Assembly: GCA_036794825.1 (NCBI GenBank)
Contig: DAIRGA010000034.1
Coordinates: 1-49,045 of the forward strand
DNA length: 49,045 nt
Origin: RZYY01 sp036794825
GTDB lineage: Bacteria; Bacteroidota; Bacteroidia; Bacteroidales; 4484-276
Direction of reading: 5' to 3'
Made by a program: the position numbers and the translations under genes. This document shows positions 1-8,491 of the stretch, one piece after another. Position 1 is the stretch's first letter; each line of letters opens with the position of its first letter. The notes under the pieces were generated by a model. It made no database searches. It had not been told where the DNA came from and was given only the letters and a program-made list of their open reading frames with translations.

Positions 1-322
1 TCAGTCGAACGCCTGTTGTCGGTGGCTGACTCTGTCGCCGGTGGCTGAGCCTGTCAACGGTGGCTGAGCTTGTCGAAGCCACCGTGCAGAGGATCATTGG
101 AGGCTGAGACTTCGGCGTGAGCGCTCAGTCGAACGCCTGTTGTCGGTGGCTGACTCTGTCGCCGGTGGCTGAGCCTGTCAACGGTGGCTGAGCTTGTCGA
201 AGCCACCGTGCAGAGGATCATTGGAGGCTGAGACTTCGGCGTGAGCGCTCAGTCGAACGCCTGTTGTCGGTGGCTGACTCTGTCGCCGGTGGCTGAGCCT
301 GTCGAAGCCACCGTGCAGAGGA
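1..322. repeat. 124-bp tandem repeat array, about 2.5 copies
   Basis: The same sequence restarts at 1, 125 and 249, so the period is exactly 124 bp. The first two units look identical. The third lacks 19 bp inside the unit and ends at about 322. Each full unit contains the inverted repeat GGTGGCT-n11-AGCCACC (stem 7 bp), and a second palindromic part centred on GAGCGCTC. The GGTGGCT hairpin recurs singly at 23968-23992, and the GAGCGCTC part recurs in inverted orientation at 6862-6892. The left end is cut by the window, so the true copy number is unknown. Open reading frames inside it are by-products of the repeat. Confidence 0.9.
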
Positions 323-679
323 TAACCGACCAATAATGTAATAAGGTCGCTTAATGCGTTGTTTATCAATCTACTAAGGTTATTGAGAAAAGATAAGGTT
401 GAGATTGCTGGTTGGAAAAGGCATTCATCCATTGGAAGCCAGCCCTTACAACCGGGAGGGCAAGTTTACTCATCTTAAAGAGTTAGCCCAGAATGCTTTT
501 TGTTAATATTTGATTTTAAGCAATTCCGGCCCCGACTTATGCCGAAGCCATCGTTTTGTGAGAAAGATTATGTCTTGGGAACGAAGTTAAGCAATCCAAT
601 AAGTAAAGGAAAACCTTTTTAGTCAAGAAAATTCGACGAAATTTCATGAATTAAATGGGTTAAAATGCCTGAAAATGAA
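323..679. other. intergenic stretch without recognisable gene
   Basis: About 360 bp between the tandem array and the inverted-repeat element at 680. I see no open frame with a recognisable product, no convincing promoter and no RNA gene. The base composition is AT-rich compared with the array. Confidence 0.6.
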
Positions 680-894
680 TCACTATTGACCGACAAAATT
701 TAATAAGCATAGAAAAATGTGGAGGGGATTCCTCACTCCGTTCTGAATGACAGACAGTTAGCTGCTTGCGGAGGGGGTAGGCGGCGGCTTCGCCGCCGCC
801 TACCCCCTCCGCCACTAAATCCTTTGAAAGCTTTGTCATTTCGATGCCACATGTGCGGCAGAGAAATCTCCCAGTTATTGTCGGTCAGTAGTGA
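680..894. repeat. 215-bp MITE-like element with 17-bp terminal inverted repeats
   Basis: The ends 680-696 and 878-894 are inverted copies matching at 16 of 17 positions (TCACTATTGACCGACAA against TCACTACTGACCGACAA). Inside lies a perfect hairpin: 768-787 pairs with 793-812 (20 bp, GC-rich, 5-nt loop). Outside that, two inverted copies of a GAGATT-type motif ending in GAATGACA/GAAATGACA flank the hairpin, so the element folds nearly end to end. It contains no transposase. A related end sequence stands alone at 11312-11328 (TAGTCGGTCAGCAGTGA). This pattern fits a miniature inverted-repeat element or a REP-like element mobilised in trans, which is an inference. Confidence 0.7.
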
Positions 895-1223
895 AAAAAT
901 AGTAAAACGAAAACATTATTCTAAATTGGGTTATGTGTACGATTCACAGGGTGCTAAGCCTCTGCTTTCCGGTTTTTTTTATCAGCAGCATTTGAAAAAA
1001 CGATCATTAACCCCAAAGGGATTGATTTTCAATTTGTTTATTGCCCTGGCGATTATCCTGAAACACTATACCACTATCATCACAGCTAAGAAATCAGCAA
1101 TTGACTTTCGGATGAGTTGAGCTAAACCGTATCAAACAAAGCCCACTCCGGCGATCACTTTTCAACGGAAGGTTGGCCAAAGATCATTTTCAATTACTTT
1201 TGCCCCCAAATTTTTGACTATAC
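895..1223. other. intergenic stretch without recognisable gene
   Basis: About 330 bp leading to the L,D-transpeptidase-like gene. An open frame covers 719-1120 but runs straight through the hairpin element and looks unlike any protein, so it is not called. No clear TAnnTTTG promoter word was found close to 1224. Confidence 0.55.
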
Positions 1224-2009
1224 ATGAGACTTTTTATAATGCTTTTTCCTTTGTTGTTCCTGGGTTTGATAATTAATCCGCCGTCGTACAGAGAAGAACA
1301 AATGGCCTATACGAGGGTGAGGGAAGCTTACACGAATAAAGAGAAGATCGTTCTTAAAACGCTTGCCGAACATTCGATTTCTCGCGATAGCCTCAGGATT
1401 TATCTTCAGGCTTTTAAAACCGAAAAGAGGATCGAATTGTGGGCAAAAAACACCTCCGATTCTGTTTTTACCCTTATCAGGGAATTTCCCATCTGTGATC
1501 TCTCAGGCGATGTGGGGCCGAAAAGGCGTTACAAGGATTTGCAGGTTCCTGAAGGGTTTTACCACATCTCCAATCTGAATCCTTACAGCAAGTACTACTT
1601 GTCCATGCAGATTAACTATCCAAATGCCTCAGACAGCATCAGAGGGGTAAAAGGACATTTGGGAAACTATATTTTCATTCATGGTGAGTGTATATCATCG
1701 GGTTGCCTTGCCATTACCAACGACAAGATCAAAGAACTGTTTGTCTATTATATCGAGGCCTATAACAGTGGACAGGAAAAAATCGGCATCACCATGTTTC
1801 CTTCCAGGTTGAGCGATTCCAATTACACTGCTCTGAAATCCAGATACAGCAAAGACAAAGACAAAATCAGCCTGTGGGCCGATCTGAAAAAGAGTTATGA
1901 TCTGTTTCAACAGACCAGGACGCCTCCAATCGTAAAGTTTCTCCCTGACGGGACGCATGAAGTAATACCATTTGAAAATGGTGATAGTACGAAAACGTCT
2001 GGTATCTAG
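1224..2009 (+). CDS. YafK-like L,D-transpeptidase catalytic domain protein
   Basis: A 261-residue protein with a hydrophobic N-terminus (residues 1-18), so probably exported or membrane anchored. Residues 98-161 carry the hallmarks of the YafK branch of the YkuD/ErfK superfamily: GPKRRYKDLQVPEGFYHI, then INYPN, and the catalytic motif HGECISSGC with His153 and Cys161. Family members form or remodel 3-3 (L,D) cross-links or hydrolyse lipoprotein-peptidoglycan links in the periplasm; which one applies here cannot be read from the sequence. The ATG at 1224 is used because it precedes the hydrophobic stretch. The gene stands alone on the plus strand, facing a minus-strand unit downstream. The domain assignment is secure; the exact substrate is not. 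Confidence 0.85.
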   Translation: MRLFIMLFPLLFLGLIINPPSYREEQMAYTRVREAYTNKEKIVLKTLAEHSISRDSLRIYLQAFKTEKRIELWAKNTSDSVFTLIREFPICDLSGDVGPKRRYKDLQVPEGFYHISNLNPYSKYYLSMQINYPNASDSIRGVKGHLGNYIFIHGECISSGCLAITNDKIKELFVYYIEAYNSGQEKIGITMFPSRLSDSNYTALKSRYSKDKDKISLWADLKKSYDLFQQTRTPPIVKFLPDGTHEVIPFENGDSTKTSGI

Positions 2010-2190
2010 AATCAGTGTTTACCGCAACTTCAAGTTAGTGCTGATTATCAACAGTTAATCCAAGAATTTTTACTTATCTGGCCATATAAGATTATCAAAT
2101 AACCAGGTGAATATCTGTTTGGATAGTTTCTTCAATCTAATTTTTAGCTACAGATCAGGCCTGTGCTGAAAACTATAAGCCTTGCCTGAA

Positions 2191-2220
2191 AAAAACAGCC
2201 AGGACGAGAGACCTGGCTGT
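2191..2220 (-). terminator. rho-independent terminator of the sigma-factor unit
   Basis: Read on the minus strand, an ACAGCCAGG stem is followed by an 8-nt loop, CCTGGCTGT and then a run of T. It lies about 108 bp beyond the stop of the membrane protein gene at 2328, as expected for the end of that transcript. The stem is 9 bp and perfect. Confidence 0.8.
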
Positions 2221-2327
2221 AGATGATTCATTTTCAGTTACATTGCATTAACCTGAACATCCATTTTTTCCTGATTTGTTTATTCCTGCATGCAAAACTG
2301 GTATTTCAAAAAAAACAGGATCAGAGC

Positions 2328-2927
2328 TTACTCTTCCAGCTCTTTTAAAAGCTCCTGGGCACGTTCACTTAAAGGATATTGTTGCTTCATAAAGATACGG
2401 TAACCTACATATGCGGCAGCAGCCATTATCGAAAGATAAACAAGCTGAATATACACAATTCTCTCCAATGGACTTACAGAACTTAGCTGATGGTAAAAAG
2501 ATATGGTTACACCGGCATCCAGCAGTAGCAAAGGGATGAGTATTCTGTAGATATTTGAAAAGGCTGATTTATACCGTTTGGCAGCTTTTTGAAGCAATTC
2601 CTTTAAGGTTATGGAGTAGGCGATGGAATGAAATTCTTTGTACAACTGCTTGAAATATAAGGCAAACAGGATGAATGCCAGCACGTAAAATATTCCTGAT
2701 ATTCTATGGTAGATTTGAAGGTCGGGGTCGGGATTCACAATCATCAAACCAGTATAGAAGACGATTAATACAATATAAAGCCATTTGAGATTCTTCATTA
2801 GCTTCTCATTTTTTTTATCCTGCATTTTCAGTCCGGAAATAAATTGTTCGAATTTCATGGTATTGCTATTTAAAGTTAATGACTGGTTGTTTTCCTTTTT
2901 GTCCGTTGATTGATTGTTGCTATTCAT
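2328..2927 (-). CDS. membrane protein co-expressed with an ECF sigma factor
   Basis: About 199 residues. The first 45 or so are polar; then come roughly four hydrophobic segments in two pairs (LYIVLIVFYTGLMIV, ISGIFYVLAFILFAL, then IYRILIPLLLLDAGV and YLSIMAAAAYVGYRI). I do not recognise a named family. The gene overlaps the 3' end of the sigma-factor gene. Two in-frame ATGs are possible, at 2933 and 2927; the second is preceded by AAAGGAG at about 6 nt, so I choose it. Position and overlap suggest a role in controlling the sigma factor, for example as a membrane-bound anti-sigma protein, but no anti-sigma zinc-finger or RskA-like motif is visible. That role is inference from context only. 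Confidence 0.7.
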   Translation of the reverse strand: MNSNNQSTDKKENNQSLTLNSNTMKFEQFISGLKMQDKKNEKLMKNLKWLYIVLIVFYTGLMIVNPDPDLQIYHRISGIFYVLAFILFALYFKQLYKEFHSIAYSITLKELLQKAAKRYKSAFSNIYRILIPLLLLDAGVTISFYHQLSSVSPLERIVYIQLVYLSIMAAAAYVGYRIFMKQQYPLSERAQELLKELEE

Positions 2928-3435
2928 AACCATCTCCTTTCATTTTTTCTTTAATAAATTGTTTGATTCTGTGTATTTTAACTCTTACGTTGGGTTCGGT
3001 TATTCCGATAATGTCCGCAATTTCTCTGCTTGATTCCCCTTCGAGGTCGAGGGATAGGATGGCTTTATCAATCACCGAAAGCTGATTCATTACTACATTT
3101 AACCTTTCGAGATTCAACTCCACATCCTTGTCAGCGCTTTCTTCCTGTTGCATAAACCTTTGGTACTGGTTTAAATCGAGATTTACCCTGAATTTGGTCC
3201 GTTTGAACTCTTTTCCGGCAAACCCGAGACTGGTGTTGATGGCAATGCGGTAAATCCAGGTGCTGACAGCAGATTCACCCCTGAACGAATCGAGGCTTTT
3301 CCAGATGTTGATAAGCACTTCCTGTTCGATATCCTGCCTGTCATCGGTCGTTGGAGCGTAATAGCTGCAGATTCGCGCGATGCGCTCTCTGTTTTCGTGG
3401 ATGATCAGCTTAAATTTTTCCTCTTTAGTTTTCAT
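2920..3435 (-). CDS. ECF-type RNA polymerase sigma factor
   Basis: A 171-residue sigma-70 family protein of extracytoplasmic-function size. Region 2 is visible at about residues 30-70 (DRQDIEQEVLINIWKSL, then STWIYRIAINTS, the -10 binding part). Region 4 is visible at about 125-165 with the helix-turn-helix SSREIADIIGITEPNVRVKI. Region 3 is absent, as usual for the group. It is the first gene of a two-gene unit; its stop lies inside the start of the membrane protein gene. The signal it answers to is unknown. The nearest divergent or upstream genes on the same strand are cell-wall genes, which may be coincidence. Confidence 0.92.
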   Translation of the reverse strand: MKTKEEKFKLIIHENRERIARICSYYAPTTDDRQDIEQEVLINIWKSLDSFRGESAVSTWIYRIAINTSLGFAGKEFKRTKFRVNLDLNQYQRFMQQEESADKDVELNLERLNVVMNQLSVIDKAILSLDLEGESSREIADIIGITEPNVRVKIHRIKQFIKEKMKGDGYE

Positions 3436-3617
3436 TTTGATGAAATCTTTGAATACTTGGTTTGCAGAAAACCGGTTTTGTTACAAATTGAATACATTTT
3501 CTTCTTTCAGGTGGATTTTTCGACTTGCCGGAGCTGTAGAAATATTCTTCTGCAACCAAGGATGGCTGCCAATAAGCAGTGGCAAGAAGTTCGGGATGCC
3601 ATATCCTCCGGGCATTT

Positions 3618-5504
3618 TTAGGTTGGCGGGTGCAGGCGCTGATTGAACCATTTTCGGACCGACAGCATATTTTGCCGTTGGTAGGCCGGCGCCTGGCGTT
3701 TGCAGGATGACCGTTCGGCGCTGTTTTCGGGAGCGCCCCAGCGGATTTCCACGCAATCGTTGGGATTGTAGGCCATTTCGAAGGCATCTATCCGTCGAAG
3801 AAGCTCAGCCAGAGTCAACTCCTGCAATGAGCCATCGGAACGGGTGTAGCTGATGGTGAGTACAGCCACTTTTTTATCAAGCAGAGCCTGAAGTTTGTCC
3901 TTGATTTCTTCGGCATTACCGGAGGTTGAGATTTTGAAATCCTCCGGAAAAGTGGCCACCCTTTCCGGGAAATCAATCACGGCATCCATTGCAATGAGGA
4001 GACGCAGATCGCGGTTCGGGGTGGAAAAATCTTCCCAAAGGCCGCTGGTAAGGAAGATACCTCTGGCATTAGAAGGCATCTGGATTACGCTTCCAGGATG
4101 CGCTTTGAGCCACTCTTCGCCATTGGCCACCGATTTCACCCTTACCAGCAGTTGCTCATGCAGCGCTTTGATCAGGTTGTCGAGCGCTGCTTCGGCTTCG
4201 AGCGGTTCCGGATTAATCACTCGATCCATCGTGCGATAAAATAAGTCGCTTTCCATTGCTCTCTGCTGCAGCGAAAAAGGGATAAAACCTGACTCCGGAG
4301 TGAGTTCTGCGTTTTTCGCAAGCCTGATCTTTCCATTTTCAAAAAGGATTGGGCGGAAAGTTTTAAACCCCGGTTCCCCGACAACTTCGGAGGTGTTGAA
4401 CAGGAAGTTTCCTTTCCAGAACCGTTTGATGGCGATGGTTTTATCGGGCTGGGCATCCACTGCAAGCAAAACGCCCGGCTGGTTTTTGGTCTGTGCTTTC
4501 CAGCTGACCAGAATAAAAGTGTGACCATACGGATCGGCGAAAACGGTTCCTGGTCGCAACGATTGCTTATCCAATGAAACAGGGTAATAGTCAGCGTTTT
4601 CGTTATCCAGCGAAGTGCGGGCAGTGCCGGAATGGACGCCATCCATCAGCCTTCGCAGGAAGGAGTTGAACGCCTGAACGGGGTTGGTTTTGGAGGTTGG
4701 GGTTTCGATAGTAATCCATTGACCTGTGCCTGGATTTTTTCCCAGATAACCTCTGTCGCAGATATGATAACCAAACGGAAGTCCCAGCTTCCAGGCAAAA
4801 TAGGCTCTAAGGAAAAAGGGATTATCGGCGCAATCAGGCTCCATGATAACCTTTATTTTACCTGCAGGATCATCTTCATTCAGCGAAAGATGGTTGTAAA
4901 GAAAGTTACGCTCCTTATTTTCAGTCACTTCATGCATAGCTTTCCAGGAGGTCTGTTCATTGCTGCCCTGAAACAGCGCGTTTATCCAGGCGGAATAAAG
5001 GGTTTCGGTGTTGGTGTCCCAGCCTCTCAATGTCTTCCAGACCAAGCCCTTGGGAGAGATTTCTTCCCGCTTCGACACCGTAAATTCAAGGCTGCTGACC
5101 TCTTTGTTATCCGCCACCAGAACTGCTTTATAACTGCCTTCGGATTCTCCCGCAAAATCATCTATCCGCCAGCAGGGGAGTTCATCACCTGTTTTTGTTC
5201 CTGTCGAAACCAGATTTCCATCGGGGCCTGTAACCAAAATTTTGGCTTTCCTGATATTTCTTCCGCCGGTGGCCAGTATTCGGAAACCTTCGCCGGGAGC
5301 AGGCCGGGCGGGCAAAAGAAGCAGCGTGTTTGTAGGTTGGTAGTCATCGGGCACATCGGTTTCAAACACCGATTCGATTTTATCCATCAAAGTCGTTCCT
5401 TCGGAGGGCTTTCGATCACCGCCGCATGACAGCATGATGACCAGAAAAAAAGGGAAAATCAGCAGTGGAAAAATTAATCGCTTAGTTGTTTCGAACCGGT
5501 TCAT
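3618..5504 (-). CDS. large lipoprotein, possible papain-like cysteine peptidase
   Basis: A 628-residue protein starting with a type II signal peptide: a hydrophobic stretch followed by MLSC, lipidated Cys27. Residues 55-145 look like a beta-rich immunoglobulin-type domain. Two segments suggest a papain-like fold: PDCADNPFFLRAYFAWKLG with Cys225, and DPYGHTFILVSW with His328. The order Cys then His matches NlpC/P60 and transglutaminase-like enzymes, but overall I do not recognise the family. It lies 16 bp downstream of the dipeptide epimerase gene on the same strand, so both are probably co-transcribed, and an NlpC/P60 endopeptidase is nearby. A role in murein peptide hydrolysis is therefore plausible but inferred. 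Confidence 0.75.
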   Translation of the reverse strand: MNRFETTKRLIFPLLIFPFFLVIMLSCGGDRKPSEGTTLMDKIESVFETDVPDDYQPTNTLLLLPARPAPGEGFRILATGGRNIRKAKILVTGPDGNLVSTGTKTGDELPCWRIDDFAGESEGSYKAVLVADNKEVSSLEFTVSKREEISPKGLVWKTLRGWDTNTETLYSAWINALFQGSNEQTSWKAMHEVTENKERNFLYNHLSLNEDDPAGKIKVIMEPDCADNPFFLRAYFAWKLGLPFGYHICDRGYLGKNPGTGQWITIETPTSKTNPVQAFNSFLRRLMDGVHSGTARTSLDNENADYYPVSLDKQSLRPGTVFADPYGHTFILVSWKAQTKNQPGVLLAVDAQPDKTIAIKRFWKGNFLFNTSEVVGEPGFKTFRPILFENGKIRLAKNAELTPESGFIPFSLQQRAMESDLFYRTMDRVINPEPLEAEAALDNLIKALHEQLLVRVKSVANGEEWLKAHPGSVIQMPSNARGIFLTSGLWEDFSTPNRDLRLLIAMDAVIDFPERVATFPEDFKISTSGNAEEIKDKLQALLDKKVAVLTISYTRSDGSLQELTLAELLRRIDAFEMAYNPNDCVEIRWGAPENSAERSSCKRQAPAYQRQNMLSVRKWFNQRLHPPT

Positions 5505-5520
5505 CTTGAATTCAATTTTT

Positions 5521-6669
5521 CTAAAACACTTTTTTAACGACCTTCACCCCGATACCCGGCATGTCGGGCAAAGTAATCTTACCATCAACGATTTGCATCC
5601 CTGAGAAGGGGTCGTTATCAATGAGCACGTTGCCGTCAAGGTCGGCCCAATCGGCCTTTGGAGCAAGCTGCGATGCCGCCGACACAGCGCAGGAGGTTTC
5701 GACCATGCAACCGATCATCACCTTCATATCCAGCGAGCGGGCAAGGGTAAGCATCTGGTGGGCTTCACGCATACCGGTGCATTTCATGAGTTTGATGTTG
5801 ATGCCATTGTAAACGCCGTGCGCTTTGATCACATCAGGCAGGCGCTGCAACGATTCGTCGGCAATGGTTGGTAGTGGACTGTTTTGTGTGAGCCAGGCCA
5901 TGTCGTCAACTGCCGTTTTGGGCATCGGCTGCTCTACGAAAACTACCCCGTTTTCCTTCAGCCAGTGGATCTTTTCGAGGGCTTCCACCCTATCGGTCCA
6001 GCCCTGGTTTACATCCACACACAGCGGCCGGTCGGTTACCGAACGAATCGTTTCGATCATCTCCCGGTCGGTGGCCATGCCCATTTTCACCTTCAGGATT
6101 TTGTAGGGCGCGGCTTCAGCCACCTTTTGCCTGACCACCTCAGGCGTATCAATGCCAATGGTGAAGGAGGTGTTGGGCGTATCGGCCGGGTCGTATCCCC
6201 AGATCCGATACCACGGCTGCTTCATTATCTTTCCCACCAGGTCGTGCAGTGCAATATCCACAGCAGCTTTTGCAGCAGTATTCCCTGGCATCACCGAGTC
6301 AACATACTGCAGAATGTCGTCCATCCGAAACGGGTCTTTAAACTGGCTCAGGTGGAGTGATGAGAGGAAACGGGTAGCGGTTTCCACGCTTTCGCCCAGG
6401 TAGGGAGGCATTGAAGCTTCGCCGTAGCCAACAACTCCGTCAAACTCAAGCCGGGTAAGCACATCCGGTGTTGTTTTCCGCGAATTTACGGATAGAGTGA
6501 ACACATGATGAAGCTGCAGCTCGTAGGGTACGAAACTGAGCGACAGTCCTTTTGCCTGCCTGCGAAGGGATTTCTCTCCGGCAAGTGCAAACAGCGGCTC
6601 AATGCCTGCCATGCCCACCAAAGCCATCAGGCTTGTGTTCCGAATGAAGTTGCGGCGAGTGTTATCCAT
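5521..6669 (-). CDS. L-Ala-D/L-Glu epimerase-like enolase superfamily enzyme
   Basis: About 382 residues from the ATG at 6669. That start is preferred over an upstream one at 6750 because it gives a clean twin-arginine-like N-terminus (DNTRRNFIRNTSLMALVG), implying export or anchoring. The barrel carries the muconate lactonising/dipeptide epimerase residues: LKVKMG (KxK base), CVDVNQGW, VEQPMPK and IADES as metal ligands, NIKLMKCTG, and IGCMVETSCAVSAA. Enzymes of this group epimerise L-Ala-D-Glu to L-Ala-L-Glu during murein peptide recycling. The neighbours fit that job: an NlpC/P60 endopeptidase and an amino-acid/peptide-type permease upstream, the 628-residue lipoprotein downstream at 16 bp. 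Specificity for other dipeptides cannot be excluded. Confidence 0.88.
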   Translation of the reverse strand: MDNTRRNFIRNTSLMALVGMAGIEPLFALAGEKSLRRQAKGLSLSFVPYELQLHHVFTLSVNSRKTTPDVLTRLEFDGVVGYGEASMPPYLGESVETATRFLSSLHLSQFKDPFRMDDILQYVDSVMPGNTAAKAAVDIALHDLVGKIMKQPWYRIWGYDPADTPNTSFTIGIDTPEVVRQKVAEAAPYKILKVKMGMATDREMIETIRSVTDRPLCVDVNQGWTDRVEALEKIHWLKENGVVFVEQPMPKTAVDDMAWLTQNSPLPTIADESLQRLPDVIKAHGVYNGINIKLMKCTGMREAHQMLTLARSLDMKVMIGCMVETSCAVSAASQLAPKADWADLDGNVLIDNDPFSGMQIVDGKITLPDMPGIGVKVVKKVF

Positions 6670-6861
6670 AAAAATAAAACTTTGGGTAAAATTCCAAATT
6701 ACAAAGTACAATTGACAAATAAATACCAAATTCAAAAAGATTAAATTCAAAACTTCTTAGCAGGGACAGCGATTTTTTCATTTGAGATAACCCTTATATG
6801 TTGCCAATGTTGTTTGTTATTCTGTGTTCGGTGTTTGGCACTTCGGCAAGCGTTCGACTGA

Positions 6862-6892
6862 GCGTTCGACTGAGCGCTCACGCCGAAGTCTC
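6862..6892. repeat. inverted single copy of part of the left-end tandem repeat
   Basis: These 31 bp are the exact reverse complement of 106-136 in the left-end array. Just upstream the first half of the motif is partly duplicated (GCGTTCGACTGA twice). It shows that part of the array unit is a dispersed element. Confidence 0.85.
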
Positions 6893-6929
6893 ACGCCGAA
6901 GGCTCAGTGTAAATGTTCGGTGTTTGGTG

Positions 6930-7043
6930 TTTGTTGTTTTCTTTTTATTTTTTGTTATTTGTTTTTTGTTTTTTGTTTTTTGTTATTTGTTATTTGTTTT
7001 TTGTTATTTGTTTTTTGTCTTTTGTTTTTTGTCTTTTGTTATT
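6930..7043. repeat. low-complexity TTTTTTGT/TTATTTGT tract
   Basis: About 115 bp made almost only of T runs broken by G, A or C every 6 to 8 bases, such as TTTTTTGTTATTTG. It lies between the 3' end of the endopeptidase gene and the epimerase gene. Frames through it give Phe/Leu/Val-rich shadows that are not proteins. It may act as a spacer or slippage hotspot. Confidence 0.8.
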
Positions 7044-7058
7044 TCCACTTTGTTCGGC

Positions 7059-8240
7059 TTAGGGTTGAGTGCAATACCACGGGTGGTTCTTCACCCTGAC
7101 GATTCCTTCAGAATCAAGCGAAGTGAGTACCCGACGGGCTGCCACAAGTTTTCTTGATGGAATGAATTTCGGGTCGCCGGGGTCGAGGCTGCTGATGTGC
7201 ACCCTGCCTGAAGCGTGGATGAAATATCCTTTTTCAAGATAAATGCCCACATGCGTGATGTGCTGGTCGTCGCGACCAAAAAAGAGCAGGTCACCGGTCT
7301 GCAGGTTACCCATATTTGTGAAATTAATTCTTTCGCCGTATCTAGCCTGCTGTGAGGCGTCGCGGGCAAGGATGATGCCTTGCATATAAAAGACCTGCTT
7401 TACAAATCCTGAGCAGTCTGCGCCTTTGCCCGAAGCGCCTCCCCATAAGTAAGGGAAACCCATCATCTGCCGGGCAAGCGTTGATGTGGCCGAAGCGTCT
7501 GGTTCAATATTGATCCATTTTTCAAAAGGAATGCAATCAGATTTCCGAACAAACCCGGTTCGGCCATCCGGAATCCTGATCTTCAGATACTTGCCTTTAA
7601 CTTCTTCTACTTCAAACAAATTGCCTGCAACAAGATCGGAAACGATTTCGCCCTTTTTACCGGGTGAATCGAAAACAATACCCGTCATGCTGTTGAAAAA
7701 GTATCGGTTTGAAGCTTTCCAGCGCTCCAGTTCTTTGGCCGAAAAACGCTCAAATCCGCTGGTATCCATCCACCCGATATAATACTCCGGGGTTTGTACC
7801 CGGCACCATTTTTCGTTGCATTCGAGCACCTTGAGCGGCGTTCCCATTAAAACCTGCGACACCAGTTCGGAGACATGGTCTGGGATGGCGCGGAGATTGG
7901 AAACCGACAGGGTGACCAGCGCCCACGTTTCGTTGCCAAGTGAGGCATCGGGTAAAAGTTGGAGCGAGTCAATAAATGACATTCTGTGACTATTCATCAA
8001 ACGAATGACTTCTGCTTTTGCTTCCGGCAGGTCGGTTTGCCCCGAAAGCACAACAATGGGTTTAAGCGTGTCTTTTATTCTGACATCGAAAATGGCTACC
8101 CGTTTATCCGGAACAAACTGCTTTTCAAGCGATTGTAACTCCTGCATCAATGATTTAAAATTGGTTGTCTGTGCCTGTACCATCACGGAGGCGACAATCA
8201 GCAAAGCAAGAAAAGCAGGTTTTGTAAAAAATTTTCTCAT
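7059..8240 (-). CDS. SH3-domain NlpC/P60 cell-wall endopeptidase
   Basis: A 393-residue protein from the ATG at 8240, chosen because it begins a standard signal peptide (MRKFFTKPAFLALLIVASVM, then VQAQ). Residues about 110-235 form two bacterial SH3-type segments (MGTPLKVLECNEKWCRVQTP; KGEIVSDLVAGNLFEVEEV). The C-terminal NlpC/P60 domain shows the triad region: GADCSGF with Cys276, HITHVGIYL with His330 and FIHASG with His342. The closest functional analogue is YkfC, a gamma-D-glutamyl-L-diamino acid endopeptidase acting on murein peptides with free L-Ala. It sits between the permease and epimerase genes. A TACTTTTG -7 word lies at 8263-8270 upstream. Confidence 0.9.
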   Translation of the reverse strand: MRKFFTKPAFLALLIVASVMVQAQTTNFKSLMQELQSLEKQFVPDKRVAIFDVRIKDTLKPIVVLSGQTDLPEAKAEVIRLMNSHRMSFIDSLQLLPDASLGNETWALVTLSVSNLRAIPDHVSELVSQVLMGTPLKVLECNEKWCRVQTPEYYIGWMDTSGFERFSAKELERWKASNRYFFNSMTGIVFDSPGKKGEIVSDLVAGNLFEVEEVKGKYLKIRIPDGRTGFVRKSDCIPFEKWINIEPDASATSTLARQMMGFPYLWGGASGKGADCSGFVKQVFYMQGIILARDASQQARYGERINFTNMGNLQTGDLLFFGRDDQHITHVGIYLEKGYFIHASGRVHISSLDPGDPKFIPSRKLVAARRVLTSLDSEGIVRVKNHPWYCTQP

Positions 8241-8262
8241 CAAATTCCTTATTATCAGGTTA

Positions 8263-8270
8263 CAAAAGTA
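8263..8270 (-). promoter_or_regulatory. Bacteroidetes-type -7 element of the endopeptidase gene
   Basis: TACTTTTG on the minus strand matches TAnnTTTG exactly and lies 22 bp upstream of the start at 8240. No good TTTG -33 box at the usual distance was seen. Confidence 0.5.
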
Positions 8271-8328
8271 AAGGATTGTTGTCAGCAAGGGTGATTTTTT
8301 TCGTTTTCAATTACCAAACTATTTAGTC

Positions 8329-8485
8329 ATTGCCAGAAAACTACTATAGTTGAAAATCATTGTTGACCCCAACCCAAATGGGAGCAATGATTTTCAACGA
8401 TTTACTCCCGGAGTTTATCCCGAGAATTCGGGAGGGTGGGGCAAATAAATCGTTGAAAATCCATTTTGGGGAGTTTTCTGGCAAT
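8329..8485. repeat. nested inverted-repeat element, 157 bp
   Basis: Outer arms 8329-8342 and 8472-8485 are perfect 14-bp inverted repeats (ATTGCCAGAAAACT). Inside, 8349-8362 pairs with 8385-8398 (14 bp), 8390-8404 pairs with 8446-8460 (15 bp), and TCCCGAGAATTCGGGA sits at 8418-8433. The inner arms compete, so two alternative folds are possible. The element fills the gap between the stop of the permease gene and the promoter of the endopeptidase gene. It carries no frame. A MITE-like or REP-like origin is likely, and it could also act as a terminator or processing site. Confidence 0.75.
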
Positions 8486-8491
8486 TACTTT

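Noticed and set aside
1..322. CRISPR-like array
   Set aside because: The 124-bp units are identical throughout, with no unique spacers between short repeats and no cas genes nearby.
719..1120. 133-codon open frame on the plus strand
   Set aside because: It passes through the hairpin of the inverted-repeat element, and its Arg/Pro-rich part is just the translated palindrome.
3425..3787. Minus-strand frames between the sigma gene and the lipoprotein gene
   Set aside because: They overlap the lipoprotein gene's end in other frames and show no family features.
6798..7157. Plus-strand frames rich in Phe, Val and Leu
   Set aside because: They are translations of the T-rich tract and the array fragment and run into the endopeptidase gene on the other strand.
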